Counted from the first letter of the stretch, positions 1 through 7,347 are shown. The stretch is 9,053 nt of DNA from Myxococcaceae bacterium (GCA_018262385.1 JAGSPQ010000069.1:1-9053), one strand, 5' to 3'. The notes: generated by a model from the sequence alone, not told the origin. A program made the numbers and translations.

Positions 1-1210
1 GATCCGACCGGAGGCGATTGACGAACGGCTCGGGGACGTTCTTCGCGTAGTGGGTCAGCACGTCCGACAGCAGGGCGCGGTTCTCGGCCAGCTCGACCGA
101 CTCGAGCACCGCCAGCAGGGTGGGGACCACCGAGTCATCGAGGCCGGTGAGGTAGCGCACGATGTCGGGCGCGTTCTTCGGCTTGGCGGCCTTGAGCACG
201 TCGCCGATGCGAGAGAGCCGCTGTTCCTCGCCCATCTTCATCTGGAAGCTCTGCAGCAGCAGCGAGATCGGGCTGTCCTTGCCGGCGCGCTGCTCCATCG
301 CGCGCAGCTTCAGCACCACCTGGCCGATGGTGCCGAAGTCTTCCTGCAGCAGCATCGCGTCCAGCAGCTGGACGAACATGTCCTCGAGCATCTTGGCGTC
401 GTCGATGCCCGCCTCGACCACCTGGAACACCGCGCTGATCAGCTTGGGGAACAGGCGCGAGTTCTCTTCGTCGAAGATGTCCTTCTGCAGCTTCGCCTTC
501 ATCGTCGCGTCGGCGGTGACCCCGGTCACCACCACGCCGCGCATCTGCTCGACCCCGTCGAGCTGGGCGTTCAGATCGTCCTCGCTCACCCGGGCGAAGC
601 GCAGGTAGTCGTCGGACTCGGCCCGCAGGCGGCGCTGAAGGTAGTCGACCACCTTGTCGACCTCGACCTGGACCTCCTCCTCGCCGAACTCTTCGATCTT
701 GAACCCTTCGACCATGATGAATTCGAGGTGCGGCAGCTGGGCCCGCCACAGCTGGGCATTCAGATCGTCGGCGCCGCGGTCGGGGTCCGAGAGGCTGATC
801 AAGGTGAAGGTGACCAGCTCTTCCACCGAACAGCCGTCGCGGAAGATCAGCTGGCGGATCCCGTCCTTGAAGAACTTGTAGGGGATCTCGCTCGCTTCCG
901 GAAACAGGTCGACCTTGTGGACCTGGAAGTTGGTGATGTCGACCTTCATCGTCAGCGACCCGTACGCCTGGGTGTAGACGACGAGCGCGTCGGCCGCCTT
1001 CTGGAGGAACTCGGGAAACTTGGCCTCGGCGTGCCGGTACATCCCGATCTGCTTGATCCCCTTCGAGATGTGGAAGAGGACCGTCTTCGCCCCCTCGACC
1101 TGTTTGCGGATCTCGGGGTTGTCCATCGGATCCGGGGTCGAATCCGAGATGTCGATCGCGGTCGGGATCTCTCCTTTCGCCGCTGCCTTCTGCTCCGGTT
1201 TCAGCGCCAT
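1..1210 (-). CDS. Uncharacterised protein, possibly HEAT-like, 3' end cut by window edge
   Basis: The frame is open from an ATG at 1210 to the left edge: 403 codons are visible and the C-terminus is missing. The start is well fixed, because an in-frame TAA lies 15 bases upstream and AAGG sits 10 bases before the ATG. I see no signal peptide or membrane segment, so it is probably cytoplasmic. Residues 1-30 are polar and look disordered. Residues 31-83 look helical (IRKQVEGAKTVLFHISKGIK). Residues 84-143 include KFFKDGIRQLIF followed by SVEELVTF; I recall a similar 'LFRDGIRxLxF..G...EL' pattern in HEAT-repeat proteins of myxobacteria. Residues 144-163 contain LWRAQLPHLE. Residues 165-200 are acidic (EEFGEEEVQVEVDK). 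The rest is helical with alternating leucines and could form HEAT/ARM-like repeats. The motif DDLNAQL occurs twice (148-154 and 211-217). The gene starts 36 bases after the OPT gene and is probably co-transcribed. I do not recognise a catalytic motif and assign no function; a scaffold role is only a guess. Confidence 0.85.
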   Translation of the reverse strand, partial: MALKPEQKAAAKGEIPTAIDISDSTPDPMDNPEIRKQVEGAKTVLFHISKGIKQIGMYRHAEAKFPEFLQKAADALVVYTQAYGSLTMKVDITNFQVHKVDLFPEASEIPYKFFKDGIRQLIFRDGCSVEELVTFTLISLSDPDRGADDLNAQLWRAQLPHLEFIMVEGFKIEEFGEEEVQVEVDKVVDYLQRRLRAESDDYLRFARVSEDDLNAQLDGVEQMRGVVVTGVTADATMKAKLQKDIFDEENSRLFPKLISAVFQVVEAGIDDAKMLEDMFVQLLDAMLLQEDFGTIGQVVLKLRAMEQRAGKDSPISLLLQSFQMKMGEEQRLSRIGDVLKAAKPKNAPDIVRYLTGLDDSVVPTLLAVLESVELAENRALLSDVLTHYAKNVPEPFVNRLRSD

Positions 1211-1220
1211 CGGGGGGGAA

Positions 1221-1225
1221 CCTTA
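1221..1225 (-). promoter_or_regulatory. Probable ribosome binding site with G7 spacer tract
   Basis: On the minus strand TAAGG lies 10 bases upstream of the ATG at 1210. The spacer contains a run of seven C (seven G on the plus strand, 1212-1218). This is the only plausible Shine-Dalgarno match close to the start; a stronger GGAGG lies about 30 bases upstream, too far to serve this ATG. Confidence 0.35.
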
Positions 1226-1246
1226 GCTGACGGCCGGGCCCCTCCG

Positions 1247-3754
1247 TTACTTCTGCGCGGCCTTCGTGCTGCTGGGCTTGAGCAGCATCTCGCGGCCGAC
1301 CGCCAGCAGCACCAGGCCGATCACCACGAACGGGATCATCGACAGCAGGTCCGAGCTGGGCCCCTTGAAGAAGGGGTTGTGTGCACTTGCCCACTCTTCC
1401 AGATGCCGGTTGGTGTTGCTGAGGACGCCCGCCATGAAGGCGATGATGATCCCGGCGATCGCTCCACCGGCGATGTAGCCGGAGGCCAGCAGCACCCCGG
1501 GGCTCTTGTCGCCCTCGGCGGTCAGCTCCTCTTCGGTCAGCTTCTTGCCCGCGTGCTTCTTTCGCACATAGAGGTCGACCAGCCACCGCACCAGCCCGCC
1601 GGCGAAGATCGGCGTCGACGACGACAGCGGCAGGTAGACGCCCACCGCGAACGCGAGGGACGGGATGCCGGCCATCTCGAGGGTGAGCGCGATCATCACC
1701 CCCAGCAGCACCAGCCCCCAGGGCAGCTGGCGGTTGAGGATCCCCTTGATGATGTAGGACATCAGGGTCGCCTTCGGGGCGTTGAACTTGGTGACCTTCG
1801 AGCCGTCGGGCCGCTCGCGGTGGACGCCGTTGATCCCCGGGTCGATCAGGTAGGCCGCCTGGCCGTTGGCGTCGACCAGGTACTTCCCGGCCGGGCCGTT
1901 GACCGCGTCGGTCTTCTGCCAGACCAGGAACTCGCGATCGTCGGTAGAGGCCTGGGGGCCCTGGAGCTTCTCTTTGTGCTCGAGCTTCGAGACGTCGGCG
2001 CGCAGATCGGCGGCGAAGGTGCGGCGGATGATCATCACCGGCGCCCGGGTCTTCGGGTCGACCAGGTACTCCCCGGGCAGCAGCTCGCCTTCCTGCGCGG
2101 TCAGCGCGAGCTGGCGGTACTCGCCTTTCTCCTCCGGCATCACGCCCTGGTACACCGGCAGCCCCTCGAAGCGCTGGGGCTCGAGCGGCACCGGCTCGGA
2201 GACGTGCTCGAAGCTCACCGGGGTGACGTAGACGGTGGCCGCCTCGTTCAGCTTGAGCAGAATCGGCCCGAGCGCCAGGGCCGAGGCGAGCGCGCCGATC
2301 AGAATCGCGACCTGCTGGTGGCGGGGCGTCGCGCCGATCAGGAACCCGGTCTTGAGGTCCTGCGAGGTGGTGCCGCCGTTGGAGGCCGCGATGCAGACGA
2401 TCGCGCCGACCGACAACGCGGTGACGTAGTAGTCGGGCCCGGTCCAGCCGACGATCAGGAAGATCGCGCAGGTCAGCAGCAGGGTGGCGACCGTCATCCC
2501 CGAGATCGGGTTGGAGGACGAGCCGATCTCGCCGGTGAGGCGCGAGCTGACGGTGACGAACACGAATCCGAAGATCACGATCAGCAGCGCGCCGCCGATG
2601 TTCATGTTCAACGGGCGGGCGACCACGATCGCGGCGAGCAGGACGACGAGGCCGATCATCACGAACTTGATCGACAGGTCGCGGTCGGTGCGCAGGCCGG
2701 CGTGCGGGGTGGGGGCGGCCGACTTCTTGCCGATCAGCCCCAGGTCGACCAGGCCGCCGCGCAGCCCCTGCCAGATGGTGGGCAGCGCGCGCGCCAGGCT
2801 GATGATTCCGCCCGCCGCGACCGCGCCGGCGCCGATGTACAGCACGTAGGCGGCCCGGATGTCGTCGGGGCCCATCTGCCCGATCGGGATCGTGCCGGGC
2901 GCGACCGGCAACAGGTTGCCCTCGCCGAAGAACGCGATCGCGGGGATCAGCACCAGGTACGCCAGCACGCCACCGGCGCACATGATCGAGGCGATCTTCG
3001 GCCCGATGATGTAGCCGACGCCCATCAGCTCGGGCGAGATCTCCGAGGCGACCGAGCCGGTCTTCAGCGGAGCGCCGAAGATCTTCTCGGGCACTTCCTT
3101 CCACAGCTTGAAGGCCGCCATCGCGGTTTTGTAGAAGAGCCCGATCGCGAAGCCGGCGAAGATCGTCTTGCCGCCGCTGACTTCCACCGCGCTCGAGTCG
3201 ACCTGGGCGGCCGCGGCGCGCGACTCGTCGGAAGCGCCGGCCTTGAGCACCTCGGCGCAGGCGGTGCCCTCGGGGTACTTGAGCACTCCGTGCTGCTCGA
3301 CGATCAGCGCGCGCCGCAGCGGGATCATCATCAGGATCCCGAGCAGGCCGCCAAGCACCGCCACCAGCGCGACCCGGGTGAACTCGAGGTCGAAGCCGAG
3401 GATCATGATCGCGGGCATCGTCACCCCGACCCCGAACGCGATCGACTCTCCGGCCGAGCCCGCGGTCTGCACGATGTTGTTCTCGAGGATGGTGCGGTTG
3501 CGCATCCCGAACTTCGAGAGCACCCGGAAGAGGGCGATCGAGATCACCGCCACCGGAATCGAGGCGCTGACGGTGAGCCCGACCTTCAGCACCAGGTAGA
3601 GCGACGAGGCGCCGAACACCATTCCCAGCAGGGTGCCGGTGATCAGCGGAACGACGCCCAGCTCGGCCAGGTTCGCCGACGCGGGGATGTAGGGCTTGAA
3701 GCTGTGCCCCAGGTGGGGCTCCTGGGCCGAAGGCGGGGGCGGGGTCTCGGACAT
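1247..3754 (-). CDS. OPT-family (oligopeptide transporter) membrane protein
   Basis: This 835-residue polytopic inner-membrane protein is likely a proton-coupled importer of the OPT superfamily, whose members carry small peptides or metal chelates; the substrate cannot be read from sequence. Family-like blocks run in order: PLITGTLLGMVFGASSLYL (36-54), NNIVQTAGSAGES (92-104), GVLKYPEGTACAEVL (156-170), GEIGSSSNPISGMT (408-421), GTTSQDLKTGFLIGATPRHQQ (461-481), LPWGLVLLG (677-685) and GIPSLAFAVGVYLPLSSSTP (696-715). Hydrophobic helices fill most of 34-503 and 660-820. A soluble stretch of about 155 residues (504-658) interrupts the membrane domain and is described separately. The N-terminal 20 residues are proline-rich and polar, with no signal peptide. 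The ATG at 3754 is chosen because the family-like sequence begins just after it, although the frame stays open upstream; the Shine-Dalgarno match is poor. It starts 20 bases after the CNB gene stop, so the two are probably co-transcribed. The family call is secure; the substrate is unknown. Confidence 0.93.
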   Translation of the reverse strand: MSETPPPPSAQEPHLGHSFKPYIPASANLAELGVVPLITGTLLGMVFGASSLYLVLKVGLTVSASIPVAVISIALFRVLSKFGMRNRTILENNIVQTAGSAGESIAFGVGVTMPAIMILGFDLEFTRVALVAVLGGLLGILMMIPLRRALIVEQHGVLKYPEGTACAEVLKAGASDESRAAAAQVDSSAVEVSGGKTIFAGFAIGLFYKTAMAAFKLWKEVPEKIFGAPLKTGSVASEISPELMGVGYIIGPKIASIMCAGGVLAYLVLIPAIAFFGEGNLLPVAPGTIPIGQMGPDDIRAAYVLYIGAGAVAAGGIISLARALPTIWQGLRGGLVDLGLIGKKSAAPTPHAGLRTDRDLSIKFVMIGLVVLLAAIVVARPLNMNIGGALLIVIFGFVFVTVSSRLTGEIGSSSNPISGMTVATLLLTCAIFLIVGWTGPDYYVTALSVGAIVCIAASNGGTTSQDLKTGFLIGATPRHQQVAILIGALASALALGPILLKLNEAATVYVTPVSFEHVSEPVPLEPQRFEGLPVYQGVMPEEKGEYRQLALTAQEGELLPGEYLVDPKTRAPVMIIRRTFAADLRADVSKLEHKEKLQGPQASTDDREFLVWQKTDAVNGPAGKYLVDANGQAAYLIDPGINGVHRERPDGSKVTKFNAPKATLMSYIIKGILNRQLPWGLVLLGVMIALTLEMAGIPSLAFAVGVYLPLSSSTPIFAGGLVRWLVDLYVRKKHAGKKLTEEELTAEGDKSPGVLLASGYIAGGAIAGIIIAFMAGVLSNTNRHLEEWASAHNPFFKGPSSDLLSMIPFVVIGLVLLAVGREMLLKPSSTKAAQK
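1777..2245 (-). other. Soluble insert within the OPT transporter, with a repeated motif
   Basis: Residues 504-660 of the OPT protein contain no membrane helix and separate two membrane blocks (ending LGPILLKLNEA and resuming APKATLMSYIIKGIL). A motif appears twice: GEYLVDPKTRAPVMII at about 561-576 and GKYLVDANGQAAYLID at about 623-638, each consisting of G-x-YLVD, a short turn, then a hydrophobic strand. An upstream stretch, LPVYQGVMPEEKGEYRQLAL (532-551), may be a weaker third copy. As I recall, most bacterial OPT proteins have only a short loop here. The copies suggest small beta-rich modules, but the fold and the side of the membrane are not determined. Confidence 0.6.
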
Positions 3755-3774
3755 GAGCCGCTCTGTATCGCTTT

Positions 3775-4188
3775 TCAGCGGATTGCGTCGCGCAACCTGC
3801 GGGTGAGGACCTTGATGATCCCCATCGCGATCTCGGGCTTCTCGCTCATGATGTCCTGGAAGTCTTCCCGGGTGATCTTCAGCAGCGAGGTCTCGGTGAG
3901 CGAGGTGACGGTCGCCGATCGGGGAGCCGCGTCGAGGATCGCCATCTCTCCGAAGCACTCGCGCTCGCCCAGCTCGGCGATCACCCGATCCTGCTTGTGG
4001 ACCCGGACCTTGCCGTCGATCACCAGGTAGAGCGCGTCGCCCGCCTCGCCCTCGGCGAAGATCTCGTCGCCCTGCTCGCGGTTCTCTTCCTGGGAGATCA
4101 ACGCGACCTGTGCGAGGTCCTCTCCGGGAATCTGGGAGAAGAGGTCGATCGATTTGAGGAAGAGCACCTTCTCGACGGTGGAGATCAT
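3775..4188 (-). CDS. Cyclic nucleotide-binding (CNB/CAP_ED) domain protein
   Basis: This is a stand-alone CNB domain of 137 residues from the ATG at 4188, or 147 from an in-frame GTG at 4218. Counted from the GTG, the fold is complete. An N-terminal helical segment (VEKVLFLKSIDLFSQIPGEDL, 15-35) is followed by beta-roll strands with GDEIFAEGEAGDALYLVIDGKV (50-71). The phosphate-binding cassette is FGEMAILDAAPRSATV (89-104), with the expected FGE and the arginine-serine-alanine of the cassette (R100, S101, A102). A C-terminal helix (EIAMGIIKVLTRRLRDAI) ends the protein. There is no helix-turn-helix, kinase or channel segment after the domain, so it is unlikely to be a CRP-type transcription factor by itself. 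I prefer the ATG because the domain begins there; neither start has a clear Shine-Dalgarno. The gene lies downstream of the transporter-HEAT gene and 20 bases before the OPT gene. It may act as a ligand-sensing partner of the transporter; that is inference. Confidence 0.9.
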   Translation of the reverse strand: MISTVEKVLFLKSIDLFSQIPGEDLAQVALISQEENREQGDEIFAEGEAGDALYLVIDGKVRVHKQDRVIAELGERECFGEMAILDAAPRSATVTSLTETSLLKITREDFQDIMSEKPEIAMGIIKVLTRRLRDAIR

Positions 4189-4271
4189 CGGACGCCCGAC
4201 GCTTACCACCGCTTTCACGATCCCGCATTCGATACCGCAGCCGCCCCGCCGCTTGCGCCAGGACCTCGTTC

Positions 4272-4454
4272 ATGGACTGGAAACTGCCCGCCCCCAGCTT
4301 CGTCGCGATCTTCTCCGCCTCGGCGCCCTCGTGCTGGCCGGTCTTCGCCGGCGAGGCGATCACCCAGGTGGTGTCCGCCCGTACCCTGCAGCGGCTCGCC
4401 GGGGTCCTGTTCCTGGCCGCCTTCAGCCCGCCTGGGCAGCCCGCCGCGAGCTGA
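4272..4454 (+). pseudogene. Probable decayed remnant of a TMEM165/GDT1-family membrane protein
   Basis: This plus-strand frame of 60 codons begins with ATG preceded by AGGA eight bases upstream. The start (MDWKL....FVAIF) resembles the N-terminus of bacterial TMEM165/GDT1 (UPF0016) proteins. Residues 26-50 (AGEAITQVVSARTLQRLAGV then LFLAAF) resemble the second half of the roughly 90-residue domain. The middle, including the diagnostic E-x-G-D-K/R-T/S signature and most of the first two helices, is missing. The intervening region (residues 15-24) fits poorly in this frame, while another plus frame there reads LGALVLAGL, which would suit a helix. An internal deletion with a frame change would explain this. 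The last ten residues (SPPGQPAAS) do not resemble the family and overlap the end of the opposite transporter-HEAT gene by 32 bases. The resemblance is from memory of the family pattern, not from a search. It could instead be chance GC-rich open frame opposite untranslated DNA. Confidence 0.38.
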
Positions 4455-7308
4455 TCAGCGCCGCCTGCCGTCGCACCACCGGCGCCTCGTCGCGCAGCCG
4501 CTTCTCGGCGATCTCCCAGGCGCGATCGGGCGCGCGCTGATCGAGGACCAGCAGGCTGATCTCGCGCACCACCGCGCTGGTGTCGCCCGAGCCGTGGGCC
4601 ATCATGTCGTCCAGATCGGCCGGGGGCTCGCCGAGCAGCGACACGCACCACACCGAGCACGCCCGCACCCAGGCGGTCTCGTCGCGGCACAGATCGATCA
4701 GCACCGCGCGCGGCTCCTTCTTCGGCAGCTCGAACAGCTCGGCCACCACCTTCAGCCGCTCGGCCCGGGGCAGATCGTCGAGCAGCGGCAGCAGCCGGCG
4801 CTTGAGCTCGCGGCCCAGCAGGTTGTCGAGCAGCTCGACCGCGTTCGCCCGGCGCCGCGGAGCGTCCTGCGCCGCCGCGTCGTGGATGCCCGCGTGGATC
4901 TGCTCCATGTCGGCATCGGGATAGAGCACCGCCAGCAGAAGGAAGATCCGCCGCTCGATCTGGGCCACCTTCTCGATCATCGCCGAGGCGAGCAGCGCGC
5001 GGGCGGCCGGCTCTCCCGAGCGGGGAGTGTCGGCGTTGGGCCCCAGCGTCAGCCCGAGGATCTCGGCCTGGGTCAGGGTGACGTAGGCCCGCTCGAGCTC
5101 GCTCTCGAGCGCCTGTTCGACCGGCTTGCGATCGACCAGCAGCAGCCGCCGGCCCTTCACCGCCCGGGCCAGCGACTTGTACATCCGCGCCCGCAGCTCT
5201 TCGTCGGGCTCCTCGAGGTAGCGGGTGATCACGTCGACCGACTCGGTGGTGCCCAGCCGCCCGAGCACCCGCGAGACCGCCCGGCGAATCGCCGGATCCT
5301 CGAGCGAGTTCGACAGCACCTTCGAGAGGGTCGGGATCACGCTCGACCCGTAGGCGCTGAGCGCGGTGACCGCCTCGCGGGTCGTCTCGATCGACTGGGT
5401 CCGGTAGATCAGCGGGATGACGAACTCGGGGCTCTTCAGCACTCCGGCGGCGTTGATCGCCTGCCGCCGCACCCGCGCGTCGCCGTCGTTCATCAACTGC
5501 AGCACCGGCTGGTAGAAGTTCTTCACCCCCACCGCGCCGAGCACGTGGGCGGCGTGCTCCCGCATCACCGGCTCGGGGTTGTGGATCAGCGCCTTGAGCG
5601 CCTCGGCGGCCACCAGCACTCCGTCGAGGCCGCCGTACTTGATCATCCCCGTCACCGCCGCGCTGCGAATCCGCGGATCAGGATCGGCGAGGAAGGGCCG
5701 CACGCTGCGCACCGCCTTGTCCCGGCCGATCGCACAGAACGCGTCGACCGCCGACGCGCGCACCGCCGGATCCGGATCCTCGAACCGGCGGAACACCGAG
5801 TTGGCGAACCGCATCGTCTGCCGCCGGGCGTAGTACTCGCAGGCGGCGGTGCGGATCTCGGGAGAGGGGTGCTCGAGCAGCAGCTCGACCCGGTGATCGA
5901 GCTGGATGTTCTCCAGGTGGGGCAGCAGCAGCAGGGCGTTGAGCACCTCGCGCGGATCAGGGCTCTCGAGCGCCCGCACCAGCACGTTGTTGGTCGAGCC
6001 GTCGATCACCTTGTAGCGCGCCGACTCGAGATCCAGCCGCCGGCTCTTCAGGTTGTCCTGCAGCGACTTGATGTAGTGCGCCCGGAGGCGCAGCACGACC
6101 GCGATCCAGGCCCCGGTCAGCGCGAGCGAGAGGAAGGCGACGGTGCGCGGGGCGCCGCCGAACCAGGCCTTGTAGGCAGCCAGCGAGAGGCCGGCGAGGC
6201 CGATCGCGGTCGGCTTGACCACTCCGTCGATGAACGCCTTGGCCTGCACCCGCGCCTGCGACGGCACCGGCAGGTAGAGGATCTGGGTGGTGGCGTCGTT
6301 GATCGAGTAGCGGAAGAGGGTGTCGCCGCCCTTGGCGATCGAGGCCGCCCAGAGCGCGCCGAACAGCAGCAGCGCCGAGTTGCCGAGCGCGAGCGAGATC
6401 GGCAGCACCGCCAGCGCGCCCACCACCCCCGCCCGGTTGAGCAGCTTGCTGGTGCCGAACAGCTGCAGGCCCAGCGCGAGCACGCCGATCACCGCGCTGA
6501 AGTAGCTGAAGAACGCCGCCAGCTCGTTGGTCTTGAAGGTCTGGTTGGCGATCACCTTGAACTGGAAGTCGACCAGGGTGACGGTGAAGAAGGTGACCGC
6601 GGCGAGCATCGCGACGGTGCGCAGGTGGCCGGAGGCGAGCACCCGCGCCGCGCCGCCGGTGCGCTTGGCCGCGCTCGGCTTGCCGCTGGCCGCCTTGGCG
6701 AACAGCCGCTGCTTGCCGAGGATCCCGCCCGACAGGCTCGCCGCGCCGGCGCCGGCGAGCAGGGTGGTGCAGAACAGCAGCAGCGCCGGGGCGCCGAAGC
6801 TGGTGGCGATCTTCGCCCCGAGCAGGCCGACGATGATGTTGGCCGCGGTGCCGCCGGCGCCGATCAACCCGTAGAGGCGCTTGGCCTCGCGGGCGTTGAA
6901 CAGCTCGTTGGCGAGGGTCCAGAACTGCACCAGGGCCAGCGCGCCCATCACCTCCACGTAGATGTAGAGGGCGGTGTAGAGCCCCTTGTGGTGGCTCTTC
7001 TCGAGAAACCAGAAGCCCGCGAAGAGGATCGCGAACAGCGCGGCGGTGCCGACCGCCATCCGATCGCGGCGCACCCGGATCGCCAGCCGCCCGTAGATCA
7101 GCCCCGCGGCGGTCACCGCGATCGCCGAGAAGACGTACATCCACGCCAGCTGCTCTTTGTCTCCGTACTGGAGGAACAGGGTGTCGCGCACCGTGCGCCC
7201 GGTGAGGAAGGCGCCGACCGCGAAGAAGCTGTGGAGGAACAGCGCGAGCGTCAGCCGGCCTTCCCCGCGTCGCACCGGCAGCAACATCTCGACCACGCGG
7301 AGCAGCAC
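4423..7308 (-). CDS. Npt/Tlc-like ADP/ATP-carrier-type transporter fused to HEAT repeats
   Basis: This is a 961-residue two-part protein. Residues 1-410 are an MFS-fold membrane domain of about twelve helices with features of the bacterial ADP/ATP carrier (Npt/Tlc) type: VGAFLTGRTVRDTLFL (31-46), FWTLANELFNAREAKRLYGL (129-148), GAGGTAANIIVGL (150-162), FFSYFSAVIGVLALGLQLF (266-284), and DTLFRYSINDATTQILYLP (329-347) leading into AKAFIDGVVKP. Residues 440-720 hold about eight HEAT-like helical pairs with recurring (D/S)P(D/E)xxVR..A motifs, such as DPDPAVRASAVDAF, DPDPRIRSAAVTGM, NPEPVMREHAAHVL and DGDARVRRQAINAA. Residues 720-961 are soluble, helical and end with further HEAT-like units. True Tlc carriers are about 500 residues and exchange nucleotides in intracellular parasites; the substrate here is unknown. 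The GTG start at 7308 gives an N-terminus (LLRVVEMLLPVRRGEG) that suits the family; an ATG at 7287 is the alternative. The gene follows the transglutaminase gene by 39 bases. The CNB gene downstream may be the sensor belonging to it. Confidence 0.9.
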   Translation of the reverse strand: MLLRVVEMLLPVRRGEGRLTLALFLHSFFAVGAFLTGRTVRDTLFLQYGDKEQLAWMYVFSAIAVTAAGLIYGRLAIRVRRDRMAVGTAALFAILFAGFWFLEKSHHKGLYTALYIYVEVMGALALVQFWTLANELFNAREAKRLYGLIGAGGTAANIIVGLLGAKIATSFGAPALLLFCTTLLAGAGAASLSGGILGKQRLFAKAASGKPSAAKRTGGAARVLASGHLRTVAMLAAVTFFTVTLVDFQFKVIANQTFKTNELAAFFSYFSAVIGVLALGLQLFGTSKLLNRAGVVGALAVLPISLALGNSALLLFGALWAASIAKGGDTLFRYSINDATTQILYLPVPSQARVQAKAFIDGVVKPTAIGLAGLSLAAYKAWFGGAPRTVAFLSLALTGAWIAVVLRLRAHYIKSLQDNLKSRRLDLESARYKVIDGSTNNVLVRALESPDPREVLNALLLLPHLENIQLDHRVELLLEHPSPEIRTAACEYYARRQTMRFANSVFRRFEDPDPAVRASAVDAFCAIGRDKAVRSVRPFLADPDPRIRSAAVTGMIKYGGLDGVLVAAEALKALIHNPEPVMREHAAHVLGAVGVKNFYQPVLQLMNDGDARVRRQAINAAGVLKSPEFVIPLIYRTQSIETTREAVTALSAYGSSVIPTLSKVLSNSLEDPAIRRAVSRVLGRLGTTESVDVITRYLEEPDEELRARMYKSLARAVKGRRLLLVDRKPVEQALESELERAYVTLTQAEILGLTLGPNADTPRSGEPAARALLASAMIEKVAQIERRIFLLLAVLYPDADMEQIHAGIHDAAAQDAPRRRANAVELLDNLLGRELKRRLLPLLDDLPRAERLKVVAELFELPKKEPRAVLIDLCRDETAWVRACSVWCVSLLGEPPADLDDMMAHGSGDTSAVVREISLLVLDQRAPDRAWEIAEKRLRDEAPVVRRQAALISSRRAAQAG
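5149..5991 (-). repeat. HEAT-like repeat array coded within the transporter fusion
   Basis: This stretch codes for residues 440-720 of the transporter fusion. Units of about 30-38 residues recur, each with proline and acidic residues in the turn followed by V/I-R and an alanine-rich second helix. Recognisable units start near residues 449, 481, 511, 542, 578, 608, 670 and 701. The repeats are divergent at DNA level, so this is an old protein repeat rather than a recent tandem duplication. HEAT repeats generally bind proteins, so the array may dock a partner on the cytoplasmic face. Confidence 0.8.
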
Positions 7309-7347
7309 GGCCGCGAAATGTAACCCGCCGCCCTTGCGCGAGGGGCG

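Noticed and set aside
1211..1246. GC-rich palindromic bases (GGGCCC) in the gap after the OPT gene
   Set aside because: Too short to form a stable stem with a T tract; ordinary for this base composition.
50..4030. Plus-strand open frame of 1326 codons, and similar long frames at 3997-7323 (plus) and 135-3104 and 5957-8971 (minus)
   Set aside because: They overlap genes with clear family motifs in another frame. Their translations are rich in Arg, Gly, Asp, Gln and His with no recognisable domain, as expected for shadow frames in GC-rich DNA.
3755..4690. Upstream extension of the OPT frame, including a minus-strand stretch at about 4220-4425 with high GC at third positions (ADTTWVIASPAKTGQHEGAE)
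   Set aside because: The extension runs through the CNB gene and the end of the HEAT gene in the wrong frame. The junction part has no good start signal and is equally well explained as the shadow of the plus-strand GDT1-like remnant.
7329..7347. Short hairpin (CGCCCT / AGGGGCG with one unpaired base) between the transglutaminase and transporter genes
   Set aside because: The stem is only about six pairs and no T-run follows in the direction of transcription, so it does not support a terminator.
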